Assembly: GCF_030817215.1 (NCBI RefSeq)
Contig: NZ_JAUSZA010000001.1
Coordinates: forward strand, 5,616,501 to 5,680,500
Reading direction: 5' to 3'
Origin: Paenibacillus sp. V4I3
GTDB taxonomy: Bacteria; Bacillota; Bacilli; Paenibacillales; NBRC-103111
DNA: 64,000 bases
The position numbers and the translations under genes were made by a program. The notes beneath the pieces are model-generated. The model saw only the letters and a list, made by a program, of their open reading frames with translations. It had not been told where the DNA came from and searched no databases. Of the stretch, positions 54,679 through 63,067 are shown in pieces (positions within the stretch are counted from its first letter, which is position 1; every line of letters begins with the position of its first letter).

Positions 54679-55038
54679 TTATATGTAATATCCGAGGAAA
54701 GTCATAAGAATTCCACCGGTATAACTGAGTAGTGTATATAGGATCCAAGCTTGCCATAGTCCAGCTCGGAGCTGCTTAATGCTTTCGAGATTCAATGTGG
54801 AAAATGTGGTGAAAGCACCCATAAAACCCGTACCTATCAACAATTTCCAATCGTCAAATGAATGATATCTCATCAACAGGCCAAGCAAAAAACAACCCAA
54901 AAGATTTATAGTCAGTGTACCATACGGAATAGAACTTGGGAACCTGTTTGCCATGTATGTCCCTAGCTGAAATCGGCAAATTGCGCCAAAGAAACCTCCA
55001 AAACCTACCAGACAAATGGGCCATAACCAAATCATCAT
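54679..55038 (-). CDS. Fluoride channel subunit (CrcB/FluC), second of pair
   Basis: 119 residues, four helices, with the opening GFGGFFGAICRFQLGTYM and the pore signature GTGFMGAFTTFSTLNLES around 72-89. FluC channels form antiparallel dimers and expel fluoride; paired genes in Bacilli give heterodimers. It overlaps the upstream fluC copy by 4 bp (ATGA) and follows aroA's start by 26 bp. ATG 55038 follows GGGGAG. Confidence 0.92.
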   Translation of the reverse strand: MMIWLWPICLVGFGGFFGAICRFQLGTYMANRFPSSIPYGTLTINLLGCFLLGLLMRYHSFDDWKLLIGTGFMGAFTTFSTLNLESIKQLRAGLWQAWILYTLLSYTGGILMTFLGYYI

Positions 55039-55415
55039 GAACGACGAACTCCCCCTCGAACAGACTCACCTATACGGACACCCATCCATGTAGCACCGAG
55101 TCCTCCCCATAAACTTCCCAAAACATAAATTGCGGCAAGGATCATATGCCCATGGTTTAGCATGTTTATGGTTTCATAGCTAAAGGTAGAGAACGTTGTA
55201 AAAGATCCAATAAAACCTGTTGTTATTGGTAGTCGAAGTCTAGTCGGTATGGGAAGCTTTTCGGCGAACGTTATAAACCCAAGTATCAGACAACCGATTA
55301 AATTACAAAAAAAAGTTCCCCAAGGAAAAACGGAAGCCAAAGTTGGATTCCATAAGGCGGAGAGCCCAAATCGGGCAATGGCGCCTAATATCCCGGCTAA
55401 ACCAATGTAGAGCAT
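55035..55415 (-). CDS. Fluoride channel subunit (CrcB/FluC), first of pair
   Basis: 126 residues, four helices; GLAGILGAIARFGLSAL near the N-terminus and TGFIGSFTTFSTFSYET near 75-90 match the family. With the downstream copy it is a likely heterodimeric fluoride exporter. The start ATG 55415 (MLYIGLAGIL) is 10 bp after AGGAG; the longer frame would begin before it. I looked for a fluoride riboswitch in the interval to the divergent rhodanese gene and found no convincing match. Confidence 0.92.
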   Translation of the reverse strand: MLYIGLAGILGAIARFGLSALWNPTLASVFPWGTFFCNLIGCLILGFITFAEKLPIPTRLRLPITTGFIGSFTTFSTFSYETINMLNHGHMILAAIYVLGSLWGGLGATWMGVRIGESVRGGVRRS

Positions 55416-55524
55416 GATTACACAACTCCTGTTTATTAACCGTAGGTTTGACATCTTGACTTTTTGTTTCTATCATTACTTGTAATGGGGCTTTTTCCCT
55501 ACATAACAAGCATGGAGGTCCGAA

Positions 55525-55815
55525 ATGGATACGATTTTACCATCCGAAATCAAAGAAAGACTGGACCGCGGCGAAAATTTAGCGATTGTCGATGTTCGCG
55601 AAGACGAAGAAGTAGCTGCCGGTATCATCCAAGGAGCTATACATATTCCGCTAGCTCAATTGCCAGACCGCATCAATGAAATCCCCCAAGTCGAAGAGCT
55701 TATTCTCGTTTGCCGCAGCGGAAACCGCAGTGGGCGCGCAATTAGCTTCTTGGAGGCACAAGGCTATAAAGGTCTTAAAAACATGACAGGCGGCATGCTG
55801 GAGTGGGAGGACTAA
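55525..55815 (+). CDS. Rhodanese-domain protein
   Basis: 96-residue single-domain sulfurtransferase-type protein. Active loop VCRSGNRSGRA with Cys near 70, plus DVREDEEVAAG near 28. Such YtwF/GlpE/PspE-like proteins move sulfane sulfur or handle cyanide/thiosulfate; the acceptor is unknown. ATG 55525 follows GGAGGTC. It is divergent from the fluC pair, and a 30-bp gap separates it from the convergent aroK. Confidence 0.92.
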   Translation: MDTILPSEIKERLDRGENLAIVDVREDEEVAAGIIQGAIHIPLAQLPDRINEIPQVEELILVCRSGNRSGRAISFLEAQGYKGLKNMTGGMLEWED

Positions 55816-55845
55816 GCTTCTTAGCTTGTCCCCTCCTCCTAAATT

Positions 55846-56346
55846 TCAAGCTTGCTGGATGATAAGTGCGGTAATCTCGTCCGTTGTTAATTGCGTAGTA
55901 TCAATAACCGAATGCGCGAAATCATAAGCAGACTTACGTTGTTCAAGCAGTAGGTGAACGCGCTCCTCTAAATTCCCCTGCAGCAAAGGACGACTGGTAT
56001 CGCTGCTCACTCTTTGAATGATGATCTCTGGTGATGCTTTCAACGCTACCACAAAGCCATTCTGCAGCATACAATCTCGATTACACTCGGCCAGCACTGC
56101 GCCGCCGCCAGTAGCCACAACTTGTCCTTTACGAGCTAATATATGTTCCAGCGCCTTACTTTCCAAAGCGCGAAAATGCGATTCACCATGAATACGAAAC
56201 AAGTCAGAAATGCTTGTCTGATACTCTTCTTCCAGAGCCGCATCCGAATCTTGAAAGATCCAACCCAGATGCTCTGCCAGCTTCTTTCCAACAGTTGATT
56301 TCCCTGTCCCCATAAATCCTACAAGTACAATATTGCTTGCTGTCAC
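55846..56346 (-). CDS. aroK: Shikimate kinase
   Basis: Phosphorylates shikimate at O3 in the aromatic pathway. 166 residues: Walker A VGFMGTGKSTVG, DSDAALEEEYQTSISDLF, the shikimate-binding FRALESKAL and GGGAVLAE, and the lid SDTSRPLLQGN. The start GTG 56346 (MTASNIVLVGF) follows AAAGGGG; longer in-frame ATG starts lie upstream of this site. The promoter interval overlaps the 5' region of a divergent hypothetical gene. Confidence 0.92.
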   Translation of the reverse strand: MTASNIVLVGFMGTGKSTVGKKLAEHLGWIFQDSDAALEEEYQTSISDLFRIHGESHFRALESKALEHILARKGQVVATGGGAVLAECNRDCMLQNGFVVALKASPEIIIQRVSSDTSRPLLQGNLEERVHLLLEQRKSAYDFAHSVIDTTQLTTDEITALIIQQA

Positions 56347-56493
56347 GTTAATCCCCTTTTCCCATATGCTGTTCATACAAACTTTCCCAACATCATAACA
56401 TAGCCAAATCGACATGAATACAATCCACCAAAAAATCATATAGTAGTGTGAATAAATTCCAGCACAAACAGTTAAGATTTTAAGAGAGACCAT

Positions 56494-56817
56494 ATGCCGA
56501 CAAGGAGAGATGGAGCTTTGAACCCAACTGTTGCCTATCAAAACCGCACAAAAGGCAAACTGGAGCAAATTTTACACCCAAGCTATACGCTTTGCAAAGA
56601 GGATGTTGTGTGGATACTGGAGTTTATTAAGAAAAAAGTGGCTGAAGAAGACCCGCTTATGCAAGGTCTTACTCAACCACGATTATTAAGAAATTTTCGC
56701 TATTTTGCCGAAGTCTCCCTGATGCTCATCCACAGACGGAACGGCTTTGATCAAGAAGCCGATCGTTTGAAAATGTGGCTGCGTGAAGCGGCATACGGTT
56801 TGCAGGAAGAGGCTTAA
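56494..56817 (+). CDS. Hypothetical protein, 107 aa
   Basis: Unrecognised. A helical, basic protein with YTLCKEDVVWILEFIKKKVAEED, then TQPRLLRNFRYFAEVSLMLIHRRNG and ADRLKMWLREAAYGLQEEA; no membrane segment or signal. ATG 56494 follows AAGAGAG by 6 bp. It is divergent from aroK and convergent with gndA, ending 14 bp before the gndA stop. Regular amphipathic helices suggest a small binding or regulatory protein, but nothing fixes a function. Confidence 0.6.
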   Translation: MPTRRDGALNPTVAYQNRTKGKLEQILHPSYTLCKEDVVWILEFIKKKVAEEDPLMQGLTQPRLLRNFRYFAEVSLMLIHRRNGFDQEADRLKMWLREAAYGLQEEA

Positions 56818-56831
56818 AAAGCCTTATCCTC

Positions 56832-58244
56832 TTAGTTTTCCATCCAATTGTAGTGGAAGGAACCTTCTTTGTCCACACGTTGGAACGTGTGTGCACCAAA
56901 ATAATCGCGCTGCGCTTGCAGCAAGTTAGCTGGCAATCTTTCCGTACGGTAGCTATCGTAGTAGGCAAGTGCCGATGCGAAAGAAGGAACAGCAATACCG
57001 CGAGTAACCGCTTCTGCAATGACTTGTCTCCATGATTGTTGATAGTTGTCTACAACACCGTTGAAGTAAGAATCAAGCAGCAGGTTTTTGAGTCCAGGAT
57101 CACGGTCATAGGCTTCCATAATATTTTGCAGGAATCTAGCACGAATGATACAGCCGCCACGGAAGATCTTCGCGATATTGCCATATTTCAGATCCCAGTT
57201 ATATTCCTCGGAAGCAGCTCTCATTTGAGCAAAGCCTTGGGCATAAGAACAAATTTTACTTGCGTAAAGCGCTTGGCGAACAGCCTCGATAAACGCTTTG
57301 CGATCGCCTGTAAAGGCTGGAGCATCAGGTCCTTTGAGCACTTTGCTTGCCGCTACGCGTTCTTCCTTCATCGCGGAGATGAAACGGGAGAATACGGATT
57401 CTGTAATAATGGAAAGCGGTACGCCTAGATCCAGAGCACTTTGACTGGTCCATTTTCCTGTTCCTTTTTGACCAGCGGAATCCAGAATAACATCAACCAT
57501 AGGCTTGCCGGTTTCAGCATCATATTTGGTGAAAATATCACGTGTAATTTCGATCAAGTAGCTGTCGAGCTCGCCATTATTCCATTCTGTGAAGATCTCG
57601 TGAAGCTCTTCTACGCTTACATTCAGAACATCTTTCAACAATTGGTAGGCTTCGCAGATAAGCTGCATATCGCCATACTCAATGCCGTTATGCACCATTT
57701 TCACGTAATGACCAGCGCCATCAGGTCCGATATAAGTACAGCAAGCATCGTCGCCCACTTTGGCAGAAATCGCAGTAAGAATAGGCTCAACGAGTTTATA
57801 TGCGTCTTCTTGTCCGCCTGGCATAATAGATGGGCCTTTAAGCGCGCCTTCTTCACCGCCGGAAACACCCGTGCCAACGAAGCGGATACCTTGCTCAGCA
57901 AGCTCTTTATTACGGCGCTGCGTATCTGGGAAGAACGCATTGCCTCCATCGATCAGGATATCGCCTTTATCCAAATAAGGAACTAGTTGGTTAATGGTAT
58001 CGTCAGTAGGACCGCCTGCTTTAACCATAATCAAAATTTTGCGTGGAACTTCGAGCGATTGCACGAATTCTTCAATGCTGTATGTACCTACTAATTGTTT
58101 GCCTGGGGCTTCTTGCAGAAGCTCTTTTGTTTTTTCAGCAGAACGGTTAAAAACGGATACAGTGAATCCTCTGCTCTCAATGTTTAAAGCCAAGTTTTTA
58201 CCCATAACCGCTAGACCGACTACACCAATTTGTTGTTTAGACAT
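56832..58244 (-). CDS. gndA: 6-phosphogluconate dehydrogenase, decarboxylating (NADP type)
   Basis: Oxidises 6-phosphogluconate to ribulose-5-phosphate with release of CO2. 470 residues opening [23 protein letters not shown], with [11 protein letters not shown] giving the NADP preference, the [13 protein letters not shown] loop, [22 protein letters not shown] and the catalytic-Lys [25 protein letters not shown] 58244 (MSKQQIG) is 10 bp from AAGGG; ATG 58253 is closer but possible. As last gene of lacI-larA-gntK-SDR-gndA, it would process the 6-phosphogluconate made by GntK. Confidence 0.95.
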   Translation of the reverse strand: MSKQQIGVVGLAVMGKNLALNIESRGFTVSVFNRSAEKTKELLQEAPGKQLVGTYSIEEFVQSLEVPRKILIMVKAGGPTDDTINQLVPYLDKGDILIDGGNAFFPDTQRRNKELAEQGIRFVGTGVSGGEEGALKGPSIMPGGQEDAYKLVEPILTAISAKVGDDACCTYIGPDGAGHYVKMVHNGIEYGDMQLICEAYQLLKDVLNVSVEELHEIFTEWNNGELDSYLIEITRDIFTKYDAETGKPMVDVILDSAGQKGTGKWTSQSALDLGVPLSIITESVFSRFISAMKEERVAASKVLKGPDAPAFTGDRKAFIEAVRQALYASKICSYAQGFAQMRAASEEYNWDLKYGNIAKIFRGGCIIRARFLQNIMEAYDRDPGLKNLLLDSYFNGVVDNYQQSWRQVIAEAVTRGIAVPSFASALAYYDSYRTERLPANLLQAQRDYFGAHTFQRVDKEGSFHYNWMEN

Positions 58245-58276
58245 CTCTCTCATACACCCTTCCGATAAATAAATAT

Positions 58277-59044
58277 TTAAATCGTCATCGCGCCAAAACC
58301 GCCATCCACTCTTAAAACAGAACCTGTTACAAAGCTAGAAGCTTGTTCAGAAGCAAGGAACACAGCAGCACCCTGAAGCTCAGACGCTTCACCGAATCGA
58401 TTCATTGGCGTATGACGCATGATGGACTCGACACGTTCCGGCGATAGAATCTTACGATTCTGCTCCGCCGGGAAGAATCCAGGAATAATCGCGTTAACAC
58501 GCACTCGGCTAGGAGCGAATTCACGGGCTAGATTCTGCGTAATGTTATTGACAGCTGCTTTGGAAGCGGAGTAAGTGAATACACGGGAAAGCGGCGGATC
58601 TGACGAAACGGATGAAATATTAATAATACTTCCTCCCTCTCCTCGATCAACCATGTATTTCCCAAACACTTGGCAGGCTAACACGACACTTTTCAAATTA
58701 ACCTCCATAATAGAATCCCATTCTTCCATGGAAATGTCAAAGAAAGGTGTGGCACTATTTTTGCCGGGGCAGTTCATTAGAATATCCGCACCGCCGGACC
58801 AAGCGATAACTTCTTTGAGAACAAGCTCCAAATCTTCCCGTCTCGTAGCATCAGCTTGAAAGGTATGTGCTTCCCCGCCAATGGATTCAATGCTCTGGCG
58901 AACCTGATCACTTTTCTCTTGATTACGACCGACGATGGCTACTTTCGCTCCATGTCCAGCCAGAGCAAGAGCCATTGACCCTCCAAGTGTGCTGTTGCCG
59001 CCAATAATAACTGCTGTTTTCCCTGTAAGATTGAATAAATTCAT
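58277..59044 (-). CDS. Short-chain dehydrogenase/reductase, sugar-acid type
   Basis: 255 residues, classical SDR: cofactor loop [18 protein letters not shown] (Gly-rich), [11 protein letters not shown] in place of the usual NAG, catalytic Ser in INISSVSS, Tyr and Lys in FTYSASKAA, and the C-terminal [16 protein letters not shown]. It resembles gluconate 5-dehydrogenase, fructuronate reductase and KduD types. ATG 59044 (MNLFNLTGK) follows GGAGGGG by 9 bp; longer in-frame starts precede it. Its place between gntK and gndA argues for a keto-sugar-acid substrate. Confidence 0.88.
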   Translation of the reverse strand: MNLFNLTGKTAVIIGGNSTLGGSMALALAGHGAKVAIVGRNQEKSDQVRQSIESIGGEAHTFQADATRREDLELVLKEVIAWSGGADILMNCPGKNSATPFFDISMEEWDSIMEVNLKSVVLACQVFGKYMVDRGEGGSIINISSVSSDPPLSRVFTYSASKAAVNNITQNLAREFAPSRVRVNAIIPGFFPAEQNRKILSPERVESIMRHTPMNRFGEASELQGAAVFLASEQASSFVTGSVLRVDGGFGAMTI

Positions 59045-59105
59045 TGTCTTCATCCCCTCCGGCATTTTGCTTGTCAATCCTTCTTAACAAGCCTAAGCTA
59101 ATTTA

Positions 59106-60674
59106 TCATTGAGGGCTCCGTAGGTGCTGTTGTTGAAAGGCGGTAATCGCATCGAATTGATCTTTTAACTGATGATATACGCTTGTATAAATAGATGTCA
59201 ATTGTTGATAGATGCGATAATCGTTTTCATTCACCTCGTGAGCCTTTCCTACCTGAATCCATTGATGAGCGTGAGATAAATCTTCGATTTCCCCCATCGC
59301 GAGCAGACCTAGCAAAGCTGCGCCGATCCCTGAGCTTTCAATCGAATCCGGCACAGTAACGGATGTGCCGAGCATATTCGTCATCATCTGGCGCCAAAAA
59401 TCAGATCGGGCAAATCCACCAGACGCGCGAATCACAGTGGCAGGTCCCATAATCCGTTCCAAGGAAGCGCTAACTGCTTGGATCGAGAACATGACACCCT
59501 CGAGCGCTGCACGAATCATATGCTTCTTCTGATGGCTAAGTGAAAGCCCGAAGTAAACACCGCGTGCATTCGCGTTCCAATAAGGCGCACGTTCGCCGGA
59601 AAGCAGCGGCAGGAACAGCAGGCCATCAGAGCCCGCAGCAACTTGTGACGCCAGCTCCGTCAAATAATCATAGGGATCGATTCCCAGGCGGCGGGCTTCT
59701 TCTGCTTCCGCCGTAGCGATCTGGTCTCTCACCCAACGGAAAACGATGCCACCGTTGTTGATTGGTCCGCCCACGACCCAGAAGTTTTCTGTTAGCGCAT
59801 AGCAGAACAGCTTGCCTTCGGGGTCGGTTTGCGGCTTGGTGACGACACTGCGCACGGCACCGCTGGTGCCGATGGTGACGGCGACGACACCGGGCTCGAA
59901 AGCGCCTACGCCGAGATTCGCGAGGACGCCGTCGGATGCGCCGATAACGAACGGCGTGTTCTCGGACAAGCCCATTGCGGAGGCTAACTCGGCGCTGAGC
60001 CCTTCTACGCGGTGCGTTGTCGGCACCAGCTCAGACAGCTGCTCCGGCGTCACACCGGCCTGACCAAGCGCTTCTTCATCCCAATCGAGCTTCTCCAGAT
60101 TGAATAGCCCTGTTGCACTGGCTAGTGAATGGTCAATGAGATAACGACCAAACAGCTTCGCGAAGACGTACTCCTTGATGCCAATGAACTTGTAAGTTTC
60201 CTTGACGAGCCCTGGCTCGTTATCACGGAACCACATCAATTTGAGAAGTGGTGACATCGGGTGAATCGGCGTTCCTGTACGCGAGTAAATCTGCTGACCT
60301 AGGCCGCTGCGCTTAAGCTCTTCCGCATATTGCGCACTGCGATTATCCGCCCAGGTAATGCATGGGGTCAGTGGCTTCGTCTTCTCGTCAACAGCAATGA
60401 GGCTGTGCATGGCTGAGCTGAAGGAGACGCAGAGCACTTGGTCAGCTGTGATACTAATCTTGCGAACAACAGCGCCAATTCCTTGGACAACAGCATTGAA
60501 GATTTGATCCGGATCTTGTTCGGCCCGATCAGCGGCTGGTGTGAAAAGGGGATATTCAATAGAGTGCGAGGCTAGAACTCGACCATCCCGATCGATCACG
60601 AGCGTCTTCGTGCTCGTTGTCCCAATATCCGCCGCGACAATGTAAGGCTTATCTCTGACTGTATCAACTGTCAT
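59106..60674 (-). CDS. gntK: Gluconokinase (FGGY family)
   Basis: ATP-dependent kinase of sugar acids. 522 residues: N-terminal VAADIGTTSTKTLVID, the substrate segment GTPIHPMSPLLKLMW, phosphate-2 motif VTIGTSGAVR, VGGPINNGG, and the C-terminal ASGGFARSDFWRQMMTNML. This is the pattern of B. subtilis GntK. The stretch 59800-60070 is noticeably GC-rich. The start overlaps the upstream larA stop by 4 bp. D-gluconate is the likeliest substrate, since gndA follows, but a related sugar acid is possible. Confidence 0.88.
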   Translation of the reverse strand: MTVDTVRDKPYIVAADIGTTSTKTLVIDRDGRVLASHSIEYPLFTPAADRAEQDPDQIFNAVVQGIGAVVRKISITADQVLCVSFSSAMHSLIAVDEKTKPLTPCITWADNRSAQYAEELKRSGLGQQIYSRTGTPIHPMSPLLKLMWFRDNEPGLVKETYKFIGIKEYVFAKLFGRYLIDHSLASATGLFNLEKLDWDEEALGQAGVTPEQLSELVPTTHRVEGLSAELASAMGLSENTPFVIGASDGVLANLGVGAFEPGVVAVTIGTSGAVRSVVTKPQTDPEGKLFCYALTENFWVVGGPINNGGIVFRWVRDQIATAEAEEARRLGIDPYDYLTELASQVAAGSDGLLFLPLLSGERAPYWNANARGVYFGLSLSHQKKHMIRAALEGVMFSIQAVSASLERIMGPATVIRASGGFARSDFWRQMMTNMLGTSVTVPDSIESSGIGAALLGLLAMGEIEDLSHAHQWIQVGKAHEVNENDYRIYQQLTSIYTSVYHQLKDQFDAITAFQQQHLRSPQ

Positions 60675-61942
60675 TTGCTAATATTCCCCTCTGCATCAAA
60701 TGAAAGTTCATATGGTTCTGATAGAATTTCAATATCCGGATGCTGACGAGCTGCATCTAACAAATTCACGGAAATTTCAATTTCGCCCAGATGAAGTGTA
60801 TCTTGAATCCAAACTAGCTTGCAGGTCGTATAATCTAGAATGTTACAGGTTTTAACCGCTGCTTTGATCGCGTAGAAATCGTTCTCCAGCGTTGTTGCGA
60901 TCTTGGTAGGCGCACATACGGTTGACGTTAGTCCGTTCGCGTAAGTGAACTCCAAATTCGTTTTATCCACTAGTCTTTGAGTAGTGAAATCAGCTGTTCC
61001 TACACCGTTGGCGTTACCCTTCGTTTCTGGCGTTAAGTCCAGAACAACCATTTTGGCAACCTCTGGGCCGCCATGCGCGTATGGTGTTGGGTAGCGGCCG
61101 GTAACATTGGGATCCATGCCATCGCCGCTAATATTTTTGCCAATATAATCAATGACAAGAACATCGATTTCGTCGAATAAAATCTTCGGCAGACGCGATT
61201 TTGCTTCAATTAGCAGTTGTTCCTCCCGCACTTCAATTTCAGCTGCAGGCAGCACTTCCACTTGGCATGTCTCATCATAGGCATTTTCTACTAGCGCGAC
61301 GCCAAACACGATGGGCAGCTTCTCGATCATCAAATTGGCCATGGCCGGCACATTCTCAGCCATATACTTGAAGCCAAGCTGGTGGCAGGCTTCAGCGCCT
61401 TTCTGCTTCCCTAACCCGATGGCGATCATCTTCATGATCCCGCTCTCAATACGTCCACGAAACGCCGTATGCGGCTTCACGCGGTTAATAACGACAATAG
61501 CATCTGCCTCAGAAGCAATGCGATCAACATAAACCGGCAAGCCGTTAGGCAGTTGGTCGATCTTCACGACTTCCATGGAAGAACGGATATGGGCACCCAT
61601 CGAGGCTTCCGTAATGCCAAAATGCTGCAATACCTCCGTTTGTCCTTCGGCAGTAGCACCACCATGACTTCCCATACAAGGTACGATAAACGGGAACGCA
61701 CCTCTATCTTTTATGGCGTCAATGGTCGTTTTGGTGAAGCCAGCGATATTAGCGATCCCCCTGCTTCCCACAGCAACAGCAACCTGCTGACCGGGATGAA
61801 TGCTTTCCATAACTCCGCTGCTGGCAAGTTTATTCACTAATTCCAATTCTGGATTTTCCAAAATGGTACGATCAAACTTCTGCCGAATCTTAATCATTTT
61901 GGGAATCGGAATATCAATTAATAACTCTCTCAGAATGCTCAT
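60671..61942 (-). CDS. LarA-family (nickel-pincer) racemase/epimerase-like protein
   Basis: 423 residues of the lactate racemase LarA/DUF2088 superfamily. Visible are VAVGSRGIAN, VPCMGSHGGATAEGQ (His93), NRVKPHTAFRGRIESGIMKM (His158, Lys171) and MDPNVTGRYPTPYAHGG. LarA uses a nickel pincer nucleotide made by LarB, LarC and LarE; none of these genes is in the window. Superfamily members racemise or epimerise various 2-hydroxyacids, reportedly including gluconate. Coupled to gntK (4-bp overlap), it is likely a sugar-acid 2-epimerase. ATG 61942 follows GAGGGA. Confidence 0.85.
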   Translation of the reverse strand: MSILRELLIDIPIPKMIKIRQKFDRTILENPELELVNKLASSGVMESIHPGQQVAVAVGSRGIANIAGFTKTTIDAIKDRGAFPFIVPCMGSHGGATAEGQTEVLQHFGITEASMGAHIRSSMEVVKIDQLPNGLPVYVDRIASEADAIVVINRVKPHTAFRGRIESGIMKMIAIGLGKQKGAEACHQLGFKYMAENVPAMANLMIEKLPIVFGVALVENAYDETCQVEVLPAAEIEVREEQLLIEAKSRLPKILFDEIDVLVIDYIGKNISGDGMDPNVTGRYPTPYAHGGPEVAKMVVLDLTPETKGNANGVGTADFTTQRLVDKTNLEFTYANGLTSTVCAPTKIATTLENDFYAIKAAVKTCNILDYTTCKLVWIQDTLHLGEIEISVNLLDAARQHPDIEILSEPYELSFDAEGNISK

Positions 61943-61960
61943 CGACTAATCCCTCTTTCC

Positions 61961-62965
61961 TTATGGCGTCAATAACCGTACGGATTCCCGCACGATCAAC
62001 TCTGTTTTTAAAAGCAACTGCTCCGTTTCGTGCTGCTTATTTTCTATATTTCCAAGAAGTCGCAAAGCGCCTTCTCTACTAATTTGCTCAATCGGTCTGC
62101 GAACGGTTGTCAGTGCTGGGGTTACGTAGGCTGCGAATACTGTGTCGTCAAAACCTACCACTGAGATATCGTTAGGCACGTTCATCCCGGCTTCCGACAC
62201 CGCTTTCATTGCCCCAAGCGCCATTTCATCATTACAGCAAAATACGGCCGTCGGTCTTTCATCCAGCGTCAAAAATTGCTGCATGGCCTTATGTCCGCTC
62301 TCCAGATCGTACAGTCCCGGCATGCGATATACGGGTGGAACAGTAATCTGGTAATGCTTCATCGCTCGTTCGAAGCCGTCTTTCCGATTCTGAGCGGATT
62401 TAAATCCTTTGCGACCCTCAACGAGAGCAATTCGCTTATGTCCCTGCTCAATCAAATAAGAGGCTGCCAGAAATGCGCCTTGCTCCTCATCGGAGAGAAC
62501 ATTCAGCACACCTGAAGTTTCAACAGGGCGATTCAGCACAACTTGCGGGATACCTTTACTGGCAATGTGGTCAATGATGGCTTGATCGTCATCACTCTGA
62601 CTGACAACAACAATACCGTCGAAGCTTTTCCTCGTAATCGAGTGAAAACTGGTGTAATCATCAATCCCTTTAACGATCAATTGGTAACGATCCTGTATGA
62701 CACTATTGACACCACGGATAGCTTCATAGAAGAAGCCGGCGGAAGTTCCTTTACTTAGTGTGGTAAAGAACAGCCCCAAGTTATACGAACGATCCAATAC
62801 CAAACTCTTCGCACTGTAATTAGGCGTGTAATCCATCTGTTCAGCGATGATTCGGATGCGCTCCTTTGTCTCCTCTTGAATGAGCGGACTGTTGTTCAGT
62901 GCTCTGGAAACCGTTGTATGAGACACACCTGCAAGCTTGGCAATATCCTTAATGGTAACGCTCAT
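61961..62965 (-). CDS. LacI-family transcriptional regulator of the sugar-acid operon
   Basis: 334 residues: helix-turn-helix VTIKDIAKLAGVSHTTVSRALN at the N-terminus and a periplasmic-binding-like effector domain from about 60. It is followed at 18 bp by larA and probably heads its own operon. A CG-centred palindrome lies in its promoter, suggesting autorepression. The effector is unknown; a sugar acid or its phosphate is expected from the operon content. ATG 62965 follows GAGGTGA. Confidence 0.9.
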   Translation of the reverse strand: MSVTIKDIAKLAGVSHTTVSRALNNSPLIQEETKERIRIIAEQMDYTPNYSAKSLVLDRSYNLGLFFTTLSKGTSAGFFYEAIRGVNSVIQDRYQLIVKGIDDYTSFHSITRKSFDGIVVVSQSDDDQAIIDHIASKGIPQVVLNRPVETSGVLNVLSDEEQGAFLAASYLIEQGHKRIALVEGRKGFKSAQNRKDGFERAMKHYQITVPPVYRMPGLYDLESGHKAMQQFLTLDERPTAVFCCNDEMALGAMKAVSEAGMNVPNDISVVGFDDTVFAAYVTPALTTVRRPIEQISREGALRLLGNIENKQHETEQLLLKTELIVRESVRLLTP

Positions 62966-62983
62966 ACCTTCACCTCTATCAGA

Positions 62984-63013
62984 AGCATATCACATCTATG
63001 CACACGTTAACAA
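62984..63013 (-). promoter_or_regulatory. Promoter and LacI/CcpA-type operator of the sugar-acid operon
   Basis: Minus strand -35 TTGTTA (63008-63013) and -10 TATGCT (62984-62989), 18-bp spacer. Inside lies TGTTAACGTGTGCA (62999-63012), a LacI-family operator shape with central CG and TG...CA ends; read on the plus strand it also fits most of the cre consensus. It could bind the operon's LacI protein or CcpA. Confidence 0.5.
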
Positions 63014-63028
63014 TAGTCTATTTCATAA

Positions 63029-63055
63029 CAAAAAAACTCCCTTCTCAAGGAGCTT
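63029..63055 (-). terminator. Terminator of the GH4 gene
   Basis: On the minus strand, GCTCCTT pairs with AAGGGAGT (one bulge) around GAG, followed by seven Ts. It lies 13 bp after the GH4 stop. Confidence 0.7.
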
Positions 63056-63067
63056 CCTCTTCTTGTA

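Noticed and set aside
55416-55524. Possible fluoride riboswitch before the fluC pair
   Set aside because: The interval contains short complementary pieces but not the conserved core of the crcB motif, and no terminator or ribosome-site sequestration is apparent.
57036-57428. 130-aa plus-strand ORF over gndA
   Set aside because: Shadow of gndA; no ribosome site and improbable composition.
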